A DNA stretch of 64,000 nt, taken from NCBI GenBank assembly GCA_027924645.1, contig BSBN01000233.1, positions 4,482,501 through 4,546,500 on the forward strand, written 5' to 3'. The notes under the pieces were generated by a model, which searched no databases, was not told the origin of the DNA, and worked only from the letters and a program-made list of their open reading frames with translations. Within the stretch, counting starts at the first letter, position 1. Every line of letters starts with the position of its first letter. A program made the position numbers and the translations under genes. The stretch comes from Cunninghamia lanceolata. Its lineage: Eukaryota > Streptophyta > Pinopsida > Cupressales > Cupressaceae. Below are positions 33,405 through 44,758 of this stretch, piece after piece.

Positions 33405-34496
33405 TGTTGGCAAAAGACACTATATGGACTCATGGTTGTTGTCATTGATGGCAACAAAGGTCATCCCACATATCCACAAGTCATGGTGTGTCTCTATCGG
33501 AAGTCAGAATGAAGATTATTGTGATCCGGTGAACAAGAACAGAGCATGTGGCAAGGTCCGACAGACTGGTCCGGATCTCTCAAAGGAAGTATCTTGGTAC
33601 AGAACGGATTTGGGGAAGTCAAGAGGACTACCTTGAGTGGTATATTCCAAGGATTTAGCCTCCGGTGATAGATGAGGAAAAAGATATGAATAGTTGACTA
33701 CCGGATTCCTAAGTGACAATATGAACAGAGGAAGAACTAACTGACAGAACATCAGACTACCTTCCGGATGTGTTACTGATGGTGTTAAAGGTTATGAAGG
33801 CATGAATCATACTTGGCCGACATGATTAATGATTTCTACAAGTATATGCTTGATCCACACTACTTGATATGGTAGGATTCAGCCGACAGATCAGAATTAG
33901 TGAAAAGATTGACTATTCCGGATGCCGACTAGAAAGGTGATGAAATTACTTGTGCGGATATATATGCACGATGGTTTTACTTGTGAGAGTTGTTGTTGTG
34001 CTGATGACATATGTGAATAAATGCAGAGCAGAGCAGAAGTAGTAAAAAGATCCGGTATGTGAAAGGAAAGCAGAACAAAGAGAAGAGGAAAGATGAAGTG
34101 CAGCAGATCAGTGTACTGAGCCTAACCGGAACTGAACTCTAACATATGTGGATGCCTCCAATCAGTTCAAGTATTGTATAAACATTCTTTTCTAGACAGT
34201 GTGTCTCCTTGTAGGCAGTGTGCCTCCTTTGTGAGCAGTGTACTCGGGTAGTGAGCCCTAATTGGCAAGTGCCATTTTGTAATACCTTATTCTTCTAACA
34301 GAGAATAATCTTTGGGTTAATCACCCCGTGGTTTTCTCCCTTAACAGGGTTTCCACGTCAAAAATACTGTGTCATGTGTTTTTCATTTCATGGTAATATT
34401 TGCTTGTTTGAATTAATGCTGCATTGATTAATAAGAAAGTTCAGAAAGAAGAAATAATTAGGATAACTGATTCACCCCCCCTCTCAGTTATCAACA
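33405..34496 (+). repeat. Copy B 5' LTR
   Basis: 1,092 bp, TGTTGG...CAACA, followed by the same initiator-Met primer site (about 34499-34510). Confidence 0.92.
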
Positions 34497-34561
34497 ATTG
34501 GTATCAGAGCTAATTTCCTCCTAATAGAGCCTAACAACTTGAGGAAGATCTGGGAGTTCAA

Positions 34562-35740
34562 ATGGATGCATATGGTTTAAGGGAGCAACTCAAAACTGCC
34601 CTTGAGGATCTTGAATAGTCAAACTCTGAAGTCAATGAATTAAAGGAAAGACTCAAACAAGCTGATGAATTCATGAGAGAACTAAAAGACAAATTAAGTC
34701 TCTCTATGAAAAAGAGAAAGGAGCTGCTCCAGCAATTGGCAAGACAAAGTGAAGAAAGTAATGCAAATGAAGAGCTGACTGAAAAAACCAAGTTATGTGA
34801 AAAGTTATCAAAAGAAGTCATTATGGTAAGACATGAAATGGAATTAGGAGTTATAAAGTTTACTCAAGAGATTGAAGAGAAAAGAAAAACTGAATACAAT
34901 CTAAGACAATCTCTCAAAGAGAAATCAGAAGATTGCCACTAGATGGATAGGATTATCAGACATCTTGAATCTGATCTTGAAGATGCTAAAGATAATGAAG
35001 AAAAACTTGAGGATCAAATTGTCTCTCTCAAAAGGGATTTTCAAATAGCAAATGAATATAAAGAGAAATTCAAGATAAGTTCTGCTCAACTTGAAGTTCT
35101 TCTTGGAAGTCAAAAGAGGACAGATAACAAGTGTGGTTTAGGATATGAGAAAGGAAAAAGCTCCGGATCTGGTCAGAAGAATTTTAGATCAGAAAATCCA
35201 AGGAACAGGCCTAGAAAACCTCCGGTAAGACAGCCCAATGCTCAAAGATATCCTTCCTTCAATGGATACTGCCACAGCTGCAATCACTTTGGTCACAAAG
35301 CTAATCAGTGTAGAAAGAGAATGAATCAGACTAATTCATCCTTCTCCGAACAATGCTTTAACTACAAAAGGTATGGACATAAGTCTCATGAATGCAGAAA
35401 TATGCAAATGAACAAATCATTCAATGGTAGATGCTTTACATGCAATAGAGTAGGTCATATGGCTAATCAATGCAGATCAAGAGGTTATCAGTCAAATATG
35501 CAAAGAAATGTTGTTTGCCAAATTTGTAATAGATCCGGTCATAATACAAAAGTCTACAGAAGCAAGAATCAGGACAAAAGAGGTCCGATATATAATCAGA
35601 ATCAAGACAAAGGTAAACAAAAGATGAATGCGGATGAAGTTAGGAATGAGATGAACAAGATTTGGGTGAAGAAAAGTTCAGAGAAGGTAGAGGTTGGATC
35701 CGCACCAGACTTTGGTGCTGATATTCCTTCCAAAAATTAA
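34562..35740 (+). pseudogene. Copy B ORF1: zinc-knuckle protein with two stops
   Basis: Same length as copy A ORF1 (393 codons with stop). TAG at 34616-34618 and 34940-34942 both stand where copy A has CAG. Knuckles 2 and 4 each lose a cysteine to tyrosine (CFNYKRYGH; NTKVYR), so two of four zinc sites are damaged. Confidence 0.85.
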
Positions 35741-36391
35741 GAAATGAGCTCTGGCTTAGGGGGAGACACAAAGACAATCCTATTCCCCCAGCCAATCAAG
35801 TGGTGCCGGATTAGGCACAAGATGCGGAGTAAAGGGTTTGTAGATATGAATCTTGAGATGATCTAGCTAAGATTTCAGAGGTCTGCATGAAGATGTGAAT
35901 AAGTTGTGATCGATCATGTAAAACCTATTTCGGGAGATGCTCCGGAATGACAGAGGATTACAAAAAGGTCCGGAGAGATCTGGAAGTACATTGTCTTACT
36001 CTACGGATTGGACAAAGTATTTGGGATGTCCTTGTGATGTGTCATCTTGATTTATTCATAACTAAAAGATCCGCATGATATTCATAAATCAGGACTAATC
36101 CAGTTCTTCAAGTCATTCGAATAAGGCAAAATTAGAATAATGTAGGTCGAGCATTTATTGCAAACAGATATTAGGGTTTGCAAAACAATATAAGGGATTT
36201 CTCATAAATCACTTGTTCATTCTACACTCAAGAAGAAGCAAAAAGTGGAGCTCTGCAACAAAATTCATCAAGTTCACCGAAGATCACTTGCAGAAGTTAT
36301 TACACACAGAAATCAATCCAACCACTCCGTATAACCAAAGGCGCATAAGGTATTTTCCGTTTTCAAATATCTCACAGCAAATCTTTGAAAA

Positions 36392-39300
36392 ATGGCTACT
36401 CCGAATATAGTTAAGATCTCTGATAGACCTCGCCCCATATTCAAGAAACATCCATACAAATCTTTGGAGGTAGATCCCCTAGAGGCCTTCTCTAGTGTTC
36501 CGCATGGTGTATTGCATACGGAGGACATTAGGGTTTACATACATGCCAATTTTGAAGACTTTGGAGAATCAAAATTGATGGATATCTATCACAAACAGTT
36601 GATAGATGACTCCTTTGAGATTAAACCTCAGTACAAAGCCATTCGGGATAAGCACTTTGCACAGTGCATTCATTTCCCCTATTTTGAAGAAGATGAATGG
36701 GTCTGGTATGTACTAAGTAGAGTGCATGGCAATTTCCTATGGTTGAACAAGCCTTTCAAGATCACCAAAGATGCAATTAGGGCTGTAACCAGTCTGTACT
36801 CATTCGGTGGACTACCTATTCTCAAGTCTGTCAAAAATCAGATAGTTAGTGATGCAACCGGATCTAAATTTGACAAGAGAGCTATGACAATTGAAGACAT
36901 CACTGAACCGGATGTCAAATTTGCATCTATGATAATTGGTTACAAGATCTATCACTCCAGTAGGGAAAATTTAGTACCAGGAACTACAATTTACACAACT
37001 TATCAAATGCTAAAGGAGAATGCAGACTATGACTTGTGTGAGCTTCTTCTAAACCAACTTTTGGAAAATCTGCAGAAGATCAAGAAGGACAAGAAAAACT
37101 CCTTCAAGTATGGTAGTTTGATCCTTTGTTTATTCTTTTATTACATGAATGAGCTTCCCAGATCCAGTGGATGGATATGGCAGAATGGCAGACCAGTTGC
37201 CATCCAAATCAGAGATTATTTGCATGGACTTGGGGATGCTAAAGCAAGAAAAACAGCCCTGTGGGGATATTTCAAGAACTTTCAGAGCATGATGCATGCA
37301 AGAGAAAGAATTCCCCAGTCTCTTGTTGAAAAGTACAAAGACACAGTATGCTTTATGGTAGAAATAGATCAGTGCCTAATGGAGGCAGTAGAACTAAGAA
37401 CTGTGTGGATCATGCCCATGGGGTAGAAGTGGATGAACAGATTGTGGAGCTGCATGTTCAACACATGCTAAGTTAGCCTAAAGATCCAAAGGCAGAAAGG
37501 TTCAGAACATTTGAGGAACTAAGTATAAAAATCCATGTTGAACTCAGAGAACCAGAGATCAAGAGGAAGGTTAGAAAAGAAGTAGAACATATAGCACAAG
37601 GCCTTGGGATCTCAATGGAGGCACTTGATGCTCACAGGAAGAAGAAGGAAGGGGATGAGAAAGAGAAGAAGAGGGCAGAAAAGAAAAGTGAAGAAAGTGT
37701 TTCGGTAGAAACCTCCACCTAGACCAGATCATCAAAAAGATCTGCACCTGCCACAGCCAAAAGCTCAAAACTGGAAGTCCAGGCATTCGGTAAAAGATCC
37801 AAGATAAAAGCCACAAGGGCTTATGAAAGTCAAAGAGATGAAGAGGAAACTGAATCAGATGAGGGAGTAAAGGAAATAAAGAAGTAGAAGAAGAAAGGAT
37901 CCGGTAAACCCTCCACAGGCCAAGACAAGGAAGAAATGGCAGAGAAATTTGTTGAAAAGCCCACCCTGTCTCTAGACAATGTAATCAAATCAATCACTGT
38001 GGATGGGAACCTTCAACCAGTGGCCAAATTCTATGATGACTACAATGAGGCTGACCAAAAGATCCTGCAAGAAGCTACAATCAGGTATCTGAACATTTAC
38101 AATAAAGCCTTTATTGAGATTATCTCCGAAGTTCCTAAGAGTCTAGAGAAGGAATTAGAAATAAGAAAGAACAATGCCCAGGCAAAAGATCTTGAGATCC
38201 GGGAGCAGATAGCTATTCAGCTATATCCTCAAATTGATCCCAAGACAATGAACATAATATTCAAAGACTGCAAAGATGAGTTCAGAAGTAAAGCAAGGAT
38301 GAATCAACTCATGCTTGGTGAGACTGACAAGGTGGTCATGGATACATAAGAGATCCTCTGGAAGGCCTTCAAAAGGTTTAATCTTCCTATTGTAGAGGAC
38401 TTAGGTGCAGAAACAGCTGTGGACTTTGAATCCTCTGCTCCGAAAGAAGTGGCCCTTGAATAGACTAACATCTCTCCTCCGGTTTCCCCTACAGTCTCCG
38501 GATCCAAAGAAGAAGAGAAATTACAAGAGAAAGGAGTAGCGGTGAAGGAAAAAGAAGGTGACAGTGCGAAGATTGCAGAAGGACAAAAGACTTCATCAGA
38601 GAAAACCACAACTGTTAGTGGTGGGAATGTAGAGGGAGAGAAAATTCCAAAGGATAGCTCCAAGACTGCAGAAGAGAAGAAACATCTGTCTCCAGCAAGA
38701 GACACTGCACAAACTGTCCAAAAATTTCTGAGCAAAGAAGCAATAGAGATTGATGAACCGGAGCTTCTACAAGGTCCATTCAACTTTGATTCCCTCTCTC
38801 CAGTGCAAACAATGAAGATAGCTTCATTTGCAAATGCTAAGGCAAATGAAAAACTCCTAAAGTCTCATATGGAAGACTGTGAGTTGATAGAGGCTGCTTC
38901 CGAAGTGCTTGAGAAGATTATGCCATCGGTCCAAAAAGATCCCACAGCCTCCTCTTCCAGTAATCTCAAAACCTTAGTCAGCAGTGTTGGTACACATTTT
39001 GAATCCCTAGAAAAATCAACTAAAGAAAAGGTCTGGAAGGAGTTTTTGGATAAGAGATTCTCAGAGGTACTAAGATTAATCTCTAATGATAGGAGAAATA
39101 TGAGTATTGGAATAAAGAGCTTAGAAAATGCTCTTAAGGATGGCGGTGACATTTACAAATTTTGTATCTCCTGGTCAAAAGCAATAGTAGAAATTGAGAA
39201 GAAAATAAAAGAGGAACAGGCAAACTATTGAGTTTGTCTCAAAGTTTTGATCCTCTCTCTTCCTCCATAGTAAATCAAGAATGTCAAACTATTGCAATCA

Positions 39301-39581
39301 CAAATGCAATAAAGAACCTTGAGAAGGAAAGAAAGAATATAATTAACCGGATGGGAGAACTTAGAAGGATTATTATCCCTAAGTTAGAAACCATGCATGA
39401 GGCCATAAGTGATGCCAAGACTACCGCCCAAACCAATGATCTAACAGATCTTAAGAGGGCAGAAGCTTTTGCGTTTTTGTTGAGTGGTCACATTTCAATT
39501 TTGGATAGAATGAAGCAAAGTTGGGCTACAGAACTCATCCAATTGAAGACATCCTTTGCAAACATTCTTCAGTTTTTGTGA
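36392..39581 (+). pseudogene. Copy B ORF2: broken copy of the unrecognised protein
   Basis: The ATG context and first 345 codons match copy A. A single-base deletion at GGGTA(T)GAAG near 37424 shifts the frame straight into TAG. The correct frame reappears with stops at about 37473, 37717, 37887, 38347 and 38460, and another shift near 39228. The N-terminal domain is well preserved (IIGYKIYHSSREN, FKYGSLILCLFFYYMNELP), so its sequence was probably constrained before decay. Confidence 0.8.
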
Positions 39582-39814
39582 ATATGTAATATACAGCCAA
39601 GTATAGTAAAATTCTTGAAAATTTTGGTGTGCGGACCCTACCCTTTGCCATCGATGTCAAAGGGGGAGTGAGGAGCAGTGAAAAATGAGGAATCCAACTA
39701 AGGGGGAGCTCTGGAAAATGTATATAAAGACAAGAGCATCAGCCAAGGGGGAGCATAGTGTAAACACTTAGTCATTTTTCCTTAAGTGTTGCCATCAATG
39801 CCAAAGGGGGAGAT

Positions 39815-40912
39815 TGTTGGCAAGAGACACTATATGGATTCATGGTTGTTGTCATTGATGGCAACAGAGGTCATCCCACATATCTGCAAATCATGGTGTG
39901 TCTCTACTAGAAGTCAGAATGAAGATTATTGTGGTTTGGTGAACAAGAATAGAGCATGTGGCAAAGTTCGACAGACTGGTCCGGATCTCTCAGAGGAAGT
40001 ATCTTGGTGTAGTGCAGATTTGGGGAAGTCAAGAGGACTACCTTGAGTGGTATATTCCAAGGATTTAGCCTCCGATGATAGATGAGGAAAAAGATATGAA
40101 TAGTTGAGTACCGGATTCCTAAGTGATAGTATGAACAGAGGAAGAACTAACTAACAGAACATCAAACTACCTTCCAGATGTGTTACTGATGGTGTTAAAG
40201 GTTATGAAGGCATGAATCATACTTGGCCAACATGATTAATGATTTCTACAAGTATATGCTTGATCCACACTACTTGATATGGTAGGATTCAGCCGACAGA
40301 TCAGAATTAGTGAAAAGATTGACTATTCCGGATGCCGACTAGAAAGGTGATGAAATTACTTGTGCGGATATATATGCACGATGGTTTTAGTTGTGAGAGT
40401 TGTTGTTGTGGTGATGACATATGTGAATAAATGCAGAGCAGAGCAGAAGCAGTAAGAAAGATCCGGTATGTGAAAGGAAAGCAGAACAAAGAGAAGAGGA
40501 AAGATGAAGTGCAGTAGATCAGTGTACTGAGCCTAACCGGAACTGAACTCCAGCATATGTGGATGCCTCCAATCAGTTCAAGTATTGTATAAACATTCTT
40601 TTGTAGACAGTGTGTCTCCTTGTAGGCAGTGTACCTCCTTTGTGAGCAGTGTGCTCAGGCAGTGAGCCCTAATTGGCAAGTGCCATTTTGTAATACCTTA
40701 TTCTTCTAACAAAGAATAATCTTTGGGTTAATCACCTCATGGTTTTCTCCCTTAACAGGGTTTCCACATCAAAAATACTATGTCATGTGTTTTTCATTTC
40801 ATGGTAATATTTGCTTGTTTGAATTAATGCTGCATTGATTAATAAGAAAGTTCAGAAAGAAGAAATAATTAGGATAACTGATTCACCCCCCCCCCCCTCT
40901 CAGTTATCAATA
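39815..40912 (+). repeat. Copy B 3' LTR
   Basis: 1,098 bp. Preceded by four polypurine-like motifs within about 160 bp, the last (AAAGGGGGAG) two bases from the LTR. Confidence 0.92.
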
Positions 40913-40917
40913 GGATG

Positions 40918-41606
40918 GTGATGCGAGGAAGAGTGAAGGTAAAGGTCGGTGTGGGTGGCTTTGCGGTAGACGCTATGACCTAATGAGCCATTAGGTTTTT
41001 TTATGATTAAAATGTTGAGGAAGGAGAGCTTGTTGTCACTTTCAAGCTCTTTGGTAAAGGAGATACAAGGAGCAATATTGTTAAGGTGTGAGTGGAATTC
41101 TTCTAACTTATCGAGGCCATGAGGCCAACATAAGTTGGTATCATCAACATAGCGTTTCCACCACCTTGGTTTGAGGGGAAAGGAATTGAGGGCTATCTCT
41201 TCAAAGTGCTCCATGTAAAGGTTAGCAACAATTGGGGAGAGAGGTGATCCCATGGCTACTCCATCTAATTGCTCATAGATTACTCTTTAGAAAGTGAAAA
41301 AAATGGATCTATGCAAAGTTCTGTCACAGAGGTAATCTCATCATTGGTTTTGCATCTAATTATTTCAATGGAGAGGTCATTGGATTCCATCTTTTTGTCC
41401 TTGATGAAATCAACAAAATGAGCAGAATTTTTACTAAAGGAGGTAGACTTACCTACTAGAGGAGCAATGATCTTGGCTAGGTAGGCCGCCAGCTTATAAG
41501 TGGGTGAGCCAATAGTGTCCATGATTGGTGAAGAGGGATGTTGGATTTGTGGATTTTTGGAAAACCATAGATGCAGCGGGTAAGCTCTTTGGAGGGTAAA
41601 AGACAC
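40918..41606 (-). pseudogene. Penelope-like reverse transcriptase, central part
   Basis: Two frames meet near 41260-41280. The upstream piece has PIMDTIGSPTYKLAAYLAKI and KNSAHFVDFIKDK. The downstream one has MGSPLSPIVANLYMEHFEE and the catalytic RYVDDT box, followed by KLSFLNILIIKK, the typical order of reverse transcriptase motifs in Penelope-like elements. The protein copies element RNA into DNA. The N-terminal domain before motif 2 is missing. Confidence 0.88.
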
Positions 41607-41646
41607 TTTTTGGTGGTATCATCGAAAGAAGAGCAAGAGATGAAAC

Positions 41647-41950
41647 TCAAATTCTAGTCAATGAACATTTCCTTTTATGGTAGTTGTCTTCATTGACTAG
41701 GATTTGAGTGTCTTCTAAATAGATGTGGTGTTTGGTGATGGCTGAGTGCTTTGCTAGGGCAGATTTGTGGACACGTTCATACCTAATGTTAGCACTATGT
41801 TCTTTGATCCTAGTGCTAAAAGATCGACCCGTTTCACCAATGTAGGGTGTACCACAAGAACAAACAACCTTGTAGACTCCAGAGTTGAGTAAGAGGTCTC
41901 TGGGGTCTTTAGGTGATGGGATATGGTTCCTCAAAGTGGAGATGGGTTTG
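41647..41950 (-). pseudogene. GIY-YIG endonuclease domain of Penelope-like element
   Basis: Reads KPISTLRNHIPS, then GVYKVVCSCGTPYIGETGRS and FSTRIKEH, the GIY-YIG core with its conserved Tyr, Arg and downstream helix. It ends with NYHKRKCSLTRI and a stop. The domain nicks target DNA to start insertion. It lies upstream of the reverse transcriptase although it should follow it; the first 36 bp (41915-41950) repeat 33079-33114. Confidence 0.88.
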
Positions 41951-42242
41951 TTGTGTTTTCTAATGTCCCTTATGTTGCCCTGTTCTTTACCTTGGTTGTA
42001 ATTGTTACCATTGATCCTTACGTGTTTTTTTCCTCTTGCATTTTGGTTCGTGTTACTTTCTTTCTTATTTCTCTCTTACATACTCATTTATATATCAATA
42101 TATAGGTATAGTTTATATATCAATATATAGGTATATGTATATATTATTTTACTTTCTTATTTATATCTATAGATATTTGTTTACTCATTGTTTATATTTC
42201 CTTACTTCTTTTTTTATCCTTTATGTTATTCTTTTTTGTGTT

Positions 42243-42244
<2 letters not shown>

Positions 42245-42274
<30 letters not shown>
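42245..42274. repeat. (AT)n microsatellite
   Basis: About 15 uninterrupted AT units in T-rich DNA inside the Penelope-like element. A shorter (GT)n(AT)n tract lies at 42655-42680. Confidence 0.9.
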
Positions 42275-42278
<4 letters not shown>

Positions 42279-42702
42279 TTATTTTGTTTTGCCTCACTCC
42301 TTCTAGATCTACACACTATTTTAACTATTTTGTCATACTTTATAGTACATTATCTAATTTTTTTTCTCAATTCAGACTAATTTGTTTTTTTCTCTTCTTT
42401 TGTTTATAATTTTTTTGTGTTGGTGCATCCTCCGTTTCCTATTTTTAATATTTTTTTACCTTTATAATATTTTTTAACATATTTACTATGGTGGTTATCT
42501 TCAATCTACATAGGCTTTTTTACTTAGTTTCTTCTTTTGCTTTGTTCTTCTTTTTATGTCTTTTACTTTAGTTGCTTTATGCTTGTTTTATTGTTTTTTT
42601 CTTTGTAGTTGGGTGTTTAGCCAGGTTTATCCATTCTCAAGGGTTTAGATCTTTGTGTGTGTGTGTGTGTATATATATAATTTTCTTTGCGGTGTCTTGG
42701 TT

Positions 42703-42869
42703 CCTGAGCCAACCCCTCTCCCTCTTTTTATTTAACCCACTGAGGTCTGCAAACTTTTCAATTCTAATTCTCTTCTCTTGCTTTCTCCTGATGATGAATC
42801 ATGGAGTGTGATTGGAAACGTTGAGGAAAAAATTTTCACACAATTAAATCCTAAAACATTATGATACAA
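42703..42869 (+). repeat. Penelope-like terminal inverted repeat, right
   Basis: Complement of 32910-33069 with scattered substitutions. Followed by the 14-bp putative target duplication. Confidence 0.85.
42782..42828 (+). ncRNA. Hammerhead-ribozyme-like motif, right end
   Basis: Stem I strand TTTCTC (42782-42787), core CTGATGA (42788-42794), stem II AATCA/TGATT with a 7-nt loop, core GAAAC (42815-42819), GTT cleavage triplet (42820-42822), and stem I partner GAGGAA (42823-42828). Stem I forms six pairs, one of them G-U. Stem III is only AC/GT with no loop, so cleavage would need a dimer, as in other retroelement hammerheads. Core and stem I fit well; stem II has extra bases next to the core. 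Confidence 0.6.
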
Positions 42870-42966
42870 TGTGAAATAATTAACAAAAGGAAATGCAATC
42901 CGAATGGAATTTAACATAATGCCTTGCTAACAAGACTTCTTAATAAAGACATTTTTTTGCAAGCAA

Positions 42967-43082
42967 CCATTGCCGATTTTATTATTTCTCTACTTTTTGC
43001 TGGTCATGAAACTAGAGCCAAGACTATGAATTTTCTCATGTACTTCTCACTCAATGTACTGAAGCTATGGAGCAGTTAAGAG
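42967..43082 (+). pseudogene. Cytochrome P450 I-helix exon, one-base insertion
   Basis: Reads ADFIISLLFAGHETRAKTMN, containing the oxygen-binding AGHET motif of the P450 I helix. After MYF one extra base shifts the frame; the next frame continues LTQCTEAMEQLR, the usual continuation in CYP90-like proteins, and ends at a GTAAGA donor site. Together with 31537-32210 it marks one host gene, disabled by point changes and insertions. The remaining exons, including the haem-binding Cys exon, are not in view before 44.7 kb. Confidence 0.82.
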
Positions 43083-43089
43083 TAAGAAA

Positions 43090-44700
43090 AAATAATTCTT
43101 GTTTAATTATATACATTAAAAAGGAGCTTCTTCTAGTAGTCAGCCAAACCATAAGAAATAATAAATAAAGTTACAAACGTACCTTTAGAAACTTACGAGA
43201 AATAAAAAATAGTTCCTTTTCTAAAATAATCGTAAGAACCTCTCCTTCCAAACCAAGACTCATCAGAGTGGAGTTATATTTTAATTATAAAATTAGAAAA
43301 AAAATAATTTTAAGTGTATATTAAAGAGATAAAAAAAAAATTCTGAAAAGTAATAGAGTAGTAGAGGTTATTTAATCCAGTCATTTTGTATATTAAGTAT
43401 AGTTTTAAGAATATGTCTGCTAATAAAAGAGTATTAGTATAAAAAGAAGGTTTAAATTTACATTCTATTTATTTTTTGTTGTATAGGGAAATCTGTTACA
43501 ATATTTCATTATCTCCATCTAGGTTAGGAGTTCCAGTTTGGTAGCTGGCACTATCATTGCTTCATCCAACAAAATCATAGCTTTCTAGGTTTTTGATTCT
43601 AGTTAGCAGTCACAATAAACCTACCTCTTCTGGATAATGTCTAGTCAAAAAATGAGGGAGACTCTAGAATGCAAGATTCAAACTGTTGACTTCTAGCTGG
43701 GAAGCACTCAGTGGTTGCTCGTTGATCTATTGACCATACCCAAATTTACATTCTACTTAAATATCACACATTTTAATAATCAAACAGTCAATAATGATTT
43801 TGTACCTCATCCCTATAAAAAAATGATAAATAATTATTTTATTTTTATTGACCAAAATTTATCACTATTAAAATAAATAATATTTAAAAATTACCCTAAA
43901 CTTATATAACATGAACTCTAAGAGTAAATGGATTTTAATTGGAAAGACCAACTTATATGGATAGAGCCATTTATAATCACCAATTTAATGAGCATTGTTT
44001 CTGTGGAACTTATAGCTCATCACCTCAAAAATTATCTTTTGAGGCTTAAGTTGTCTACATTATTTAAATAATATAAAAACTGTTTTAGTGTTTTGGTTGG
44101 TAGGAGGATTGGTTTATATTGAATAATTTGTTAATAGGAATTAATTAATTAAAAAGTAGGGAGAGAATAAATAAATTAAATTTATTTATTTATTTTTAAT
44201 AAAAAGCCACCTTAAAAATTTAAATTACCAAGAGCACAAATAAAATATTGTTATTGACTAAGCTATCACTTTGAAAAACCCACTTCCGTAAGCCCAAAAG
44301 ACAAGCCGACACTTTAGTAATATATAACAAACCAAAGAGAAATCTTGCATTGGTTAAGTCTATGATGAGGAAGTGAGTTTATAAAGTTTATTATAATAGA
44401 CGGCCAAATAGATAATTTTGAACTCTATAAGAGATTAGATTTTTAGTAAGCCTCAATTATTATATATATTTTTTTTGGTAGCATACAAGTAATTATATTG
44501 ATTTATAGAAAAATTACATAGCATTCGCCCAAGGACCTGTTTACATACATTTATTGCCAAAATTTAGGGCAGAGATCAAAAACCCTAATCCCCTTCCTTG
44601 ACTGTGGAGGACCAAAGCCAAAATGACCTCTATGCGTCAATATTACATCAAACACTGTTGTTCTTCTTGATCTTGACTACAGCCCGCTAAAACCCTACCA
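43090..44700. other. AT-rich gene-free interval
   Basis: Probably P450 intron or decayed flank. No exon recognised. A T-run at about 44468-44477 could be the complement of a LINE poly(A) tail. Confidence 0.45.
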
Positions 44701-44758
44701 CCCTGCCACTATAGACTATTACATTGCATATTATTAGTAATAGCATTTTATAAACTAC

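Larger units (their letters stand above)
33405..40912 (+). mobile_element. Copy B: non-autonomous Sirevirus-like LTR retrotransposon
   Basis: 7,508-bp element with LTRs at 33405-34496 and 39815-40912 and target duplication GGATG (33400-33404, 40913-40917). Same order as copy A: primer site, zinc-knuckle ORF1, ORF2, repeated polypurine motifs. Both frames are broken and the LTRs have visibly more differences than copy A's; the 3' LTR has an expanded C-tract and ends ATCAATA. The linker of ORF2 (about 38560-38670) has about 36 codons missing from copy A. It sits in the reverse transcriptase of the Penelope-like element, so it is younger than that element. Confidence 0.92.
32910..42869 (-). mobile_element. 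Rearranged Penelope-like element, interrupted by copy B
   Basis: A minus-strand reverse transcriptase plus GIY-YIG endonuclease is bounded by inverted repeats (32910-33069 and 42703-42869, starting TTGTATCA). TGTGAAATAATTAA repeats at 32871-32884 and 42870-42883 look like a 14-bp target duplication, with about 25 extra bases on the left. Reading right to left, the order is: inverted end, spacer, endonuclease, reverse transcriptase, copy B, reverse transcriptase end, inverted end. That is not the usual order. Penelope-like elements with this endonuclease are known in conifers, where arthropod-to-conifer transfer has been proposed. Without copy B the element is about 2.4 kb. Confidence 0.85.

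Noticed and set aside
42036..42409. Tyr/Phe/Ile-rich frames near the AT microsatellite
   Set aside because: Products of T-rich and TA-repeat DNA, not genes.
42640..42700. CRISPR or satellite array
   Set aside because: Only a (GT)n(AT)n microsatellite; no spaced repeats of CRISPR type anywhere in the window, as expected for plant DNA.
43655..43740. Possible tRNA-derived SINE on the minus strand (AGTTTGAATCTT resembles a B box)
   Set aside because: A box and ends are unclear, no target duplication or tail seen; too weak to list.
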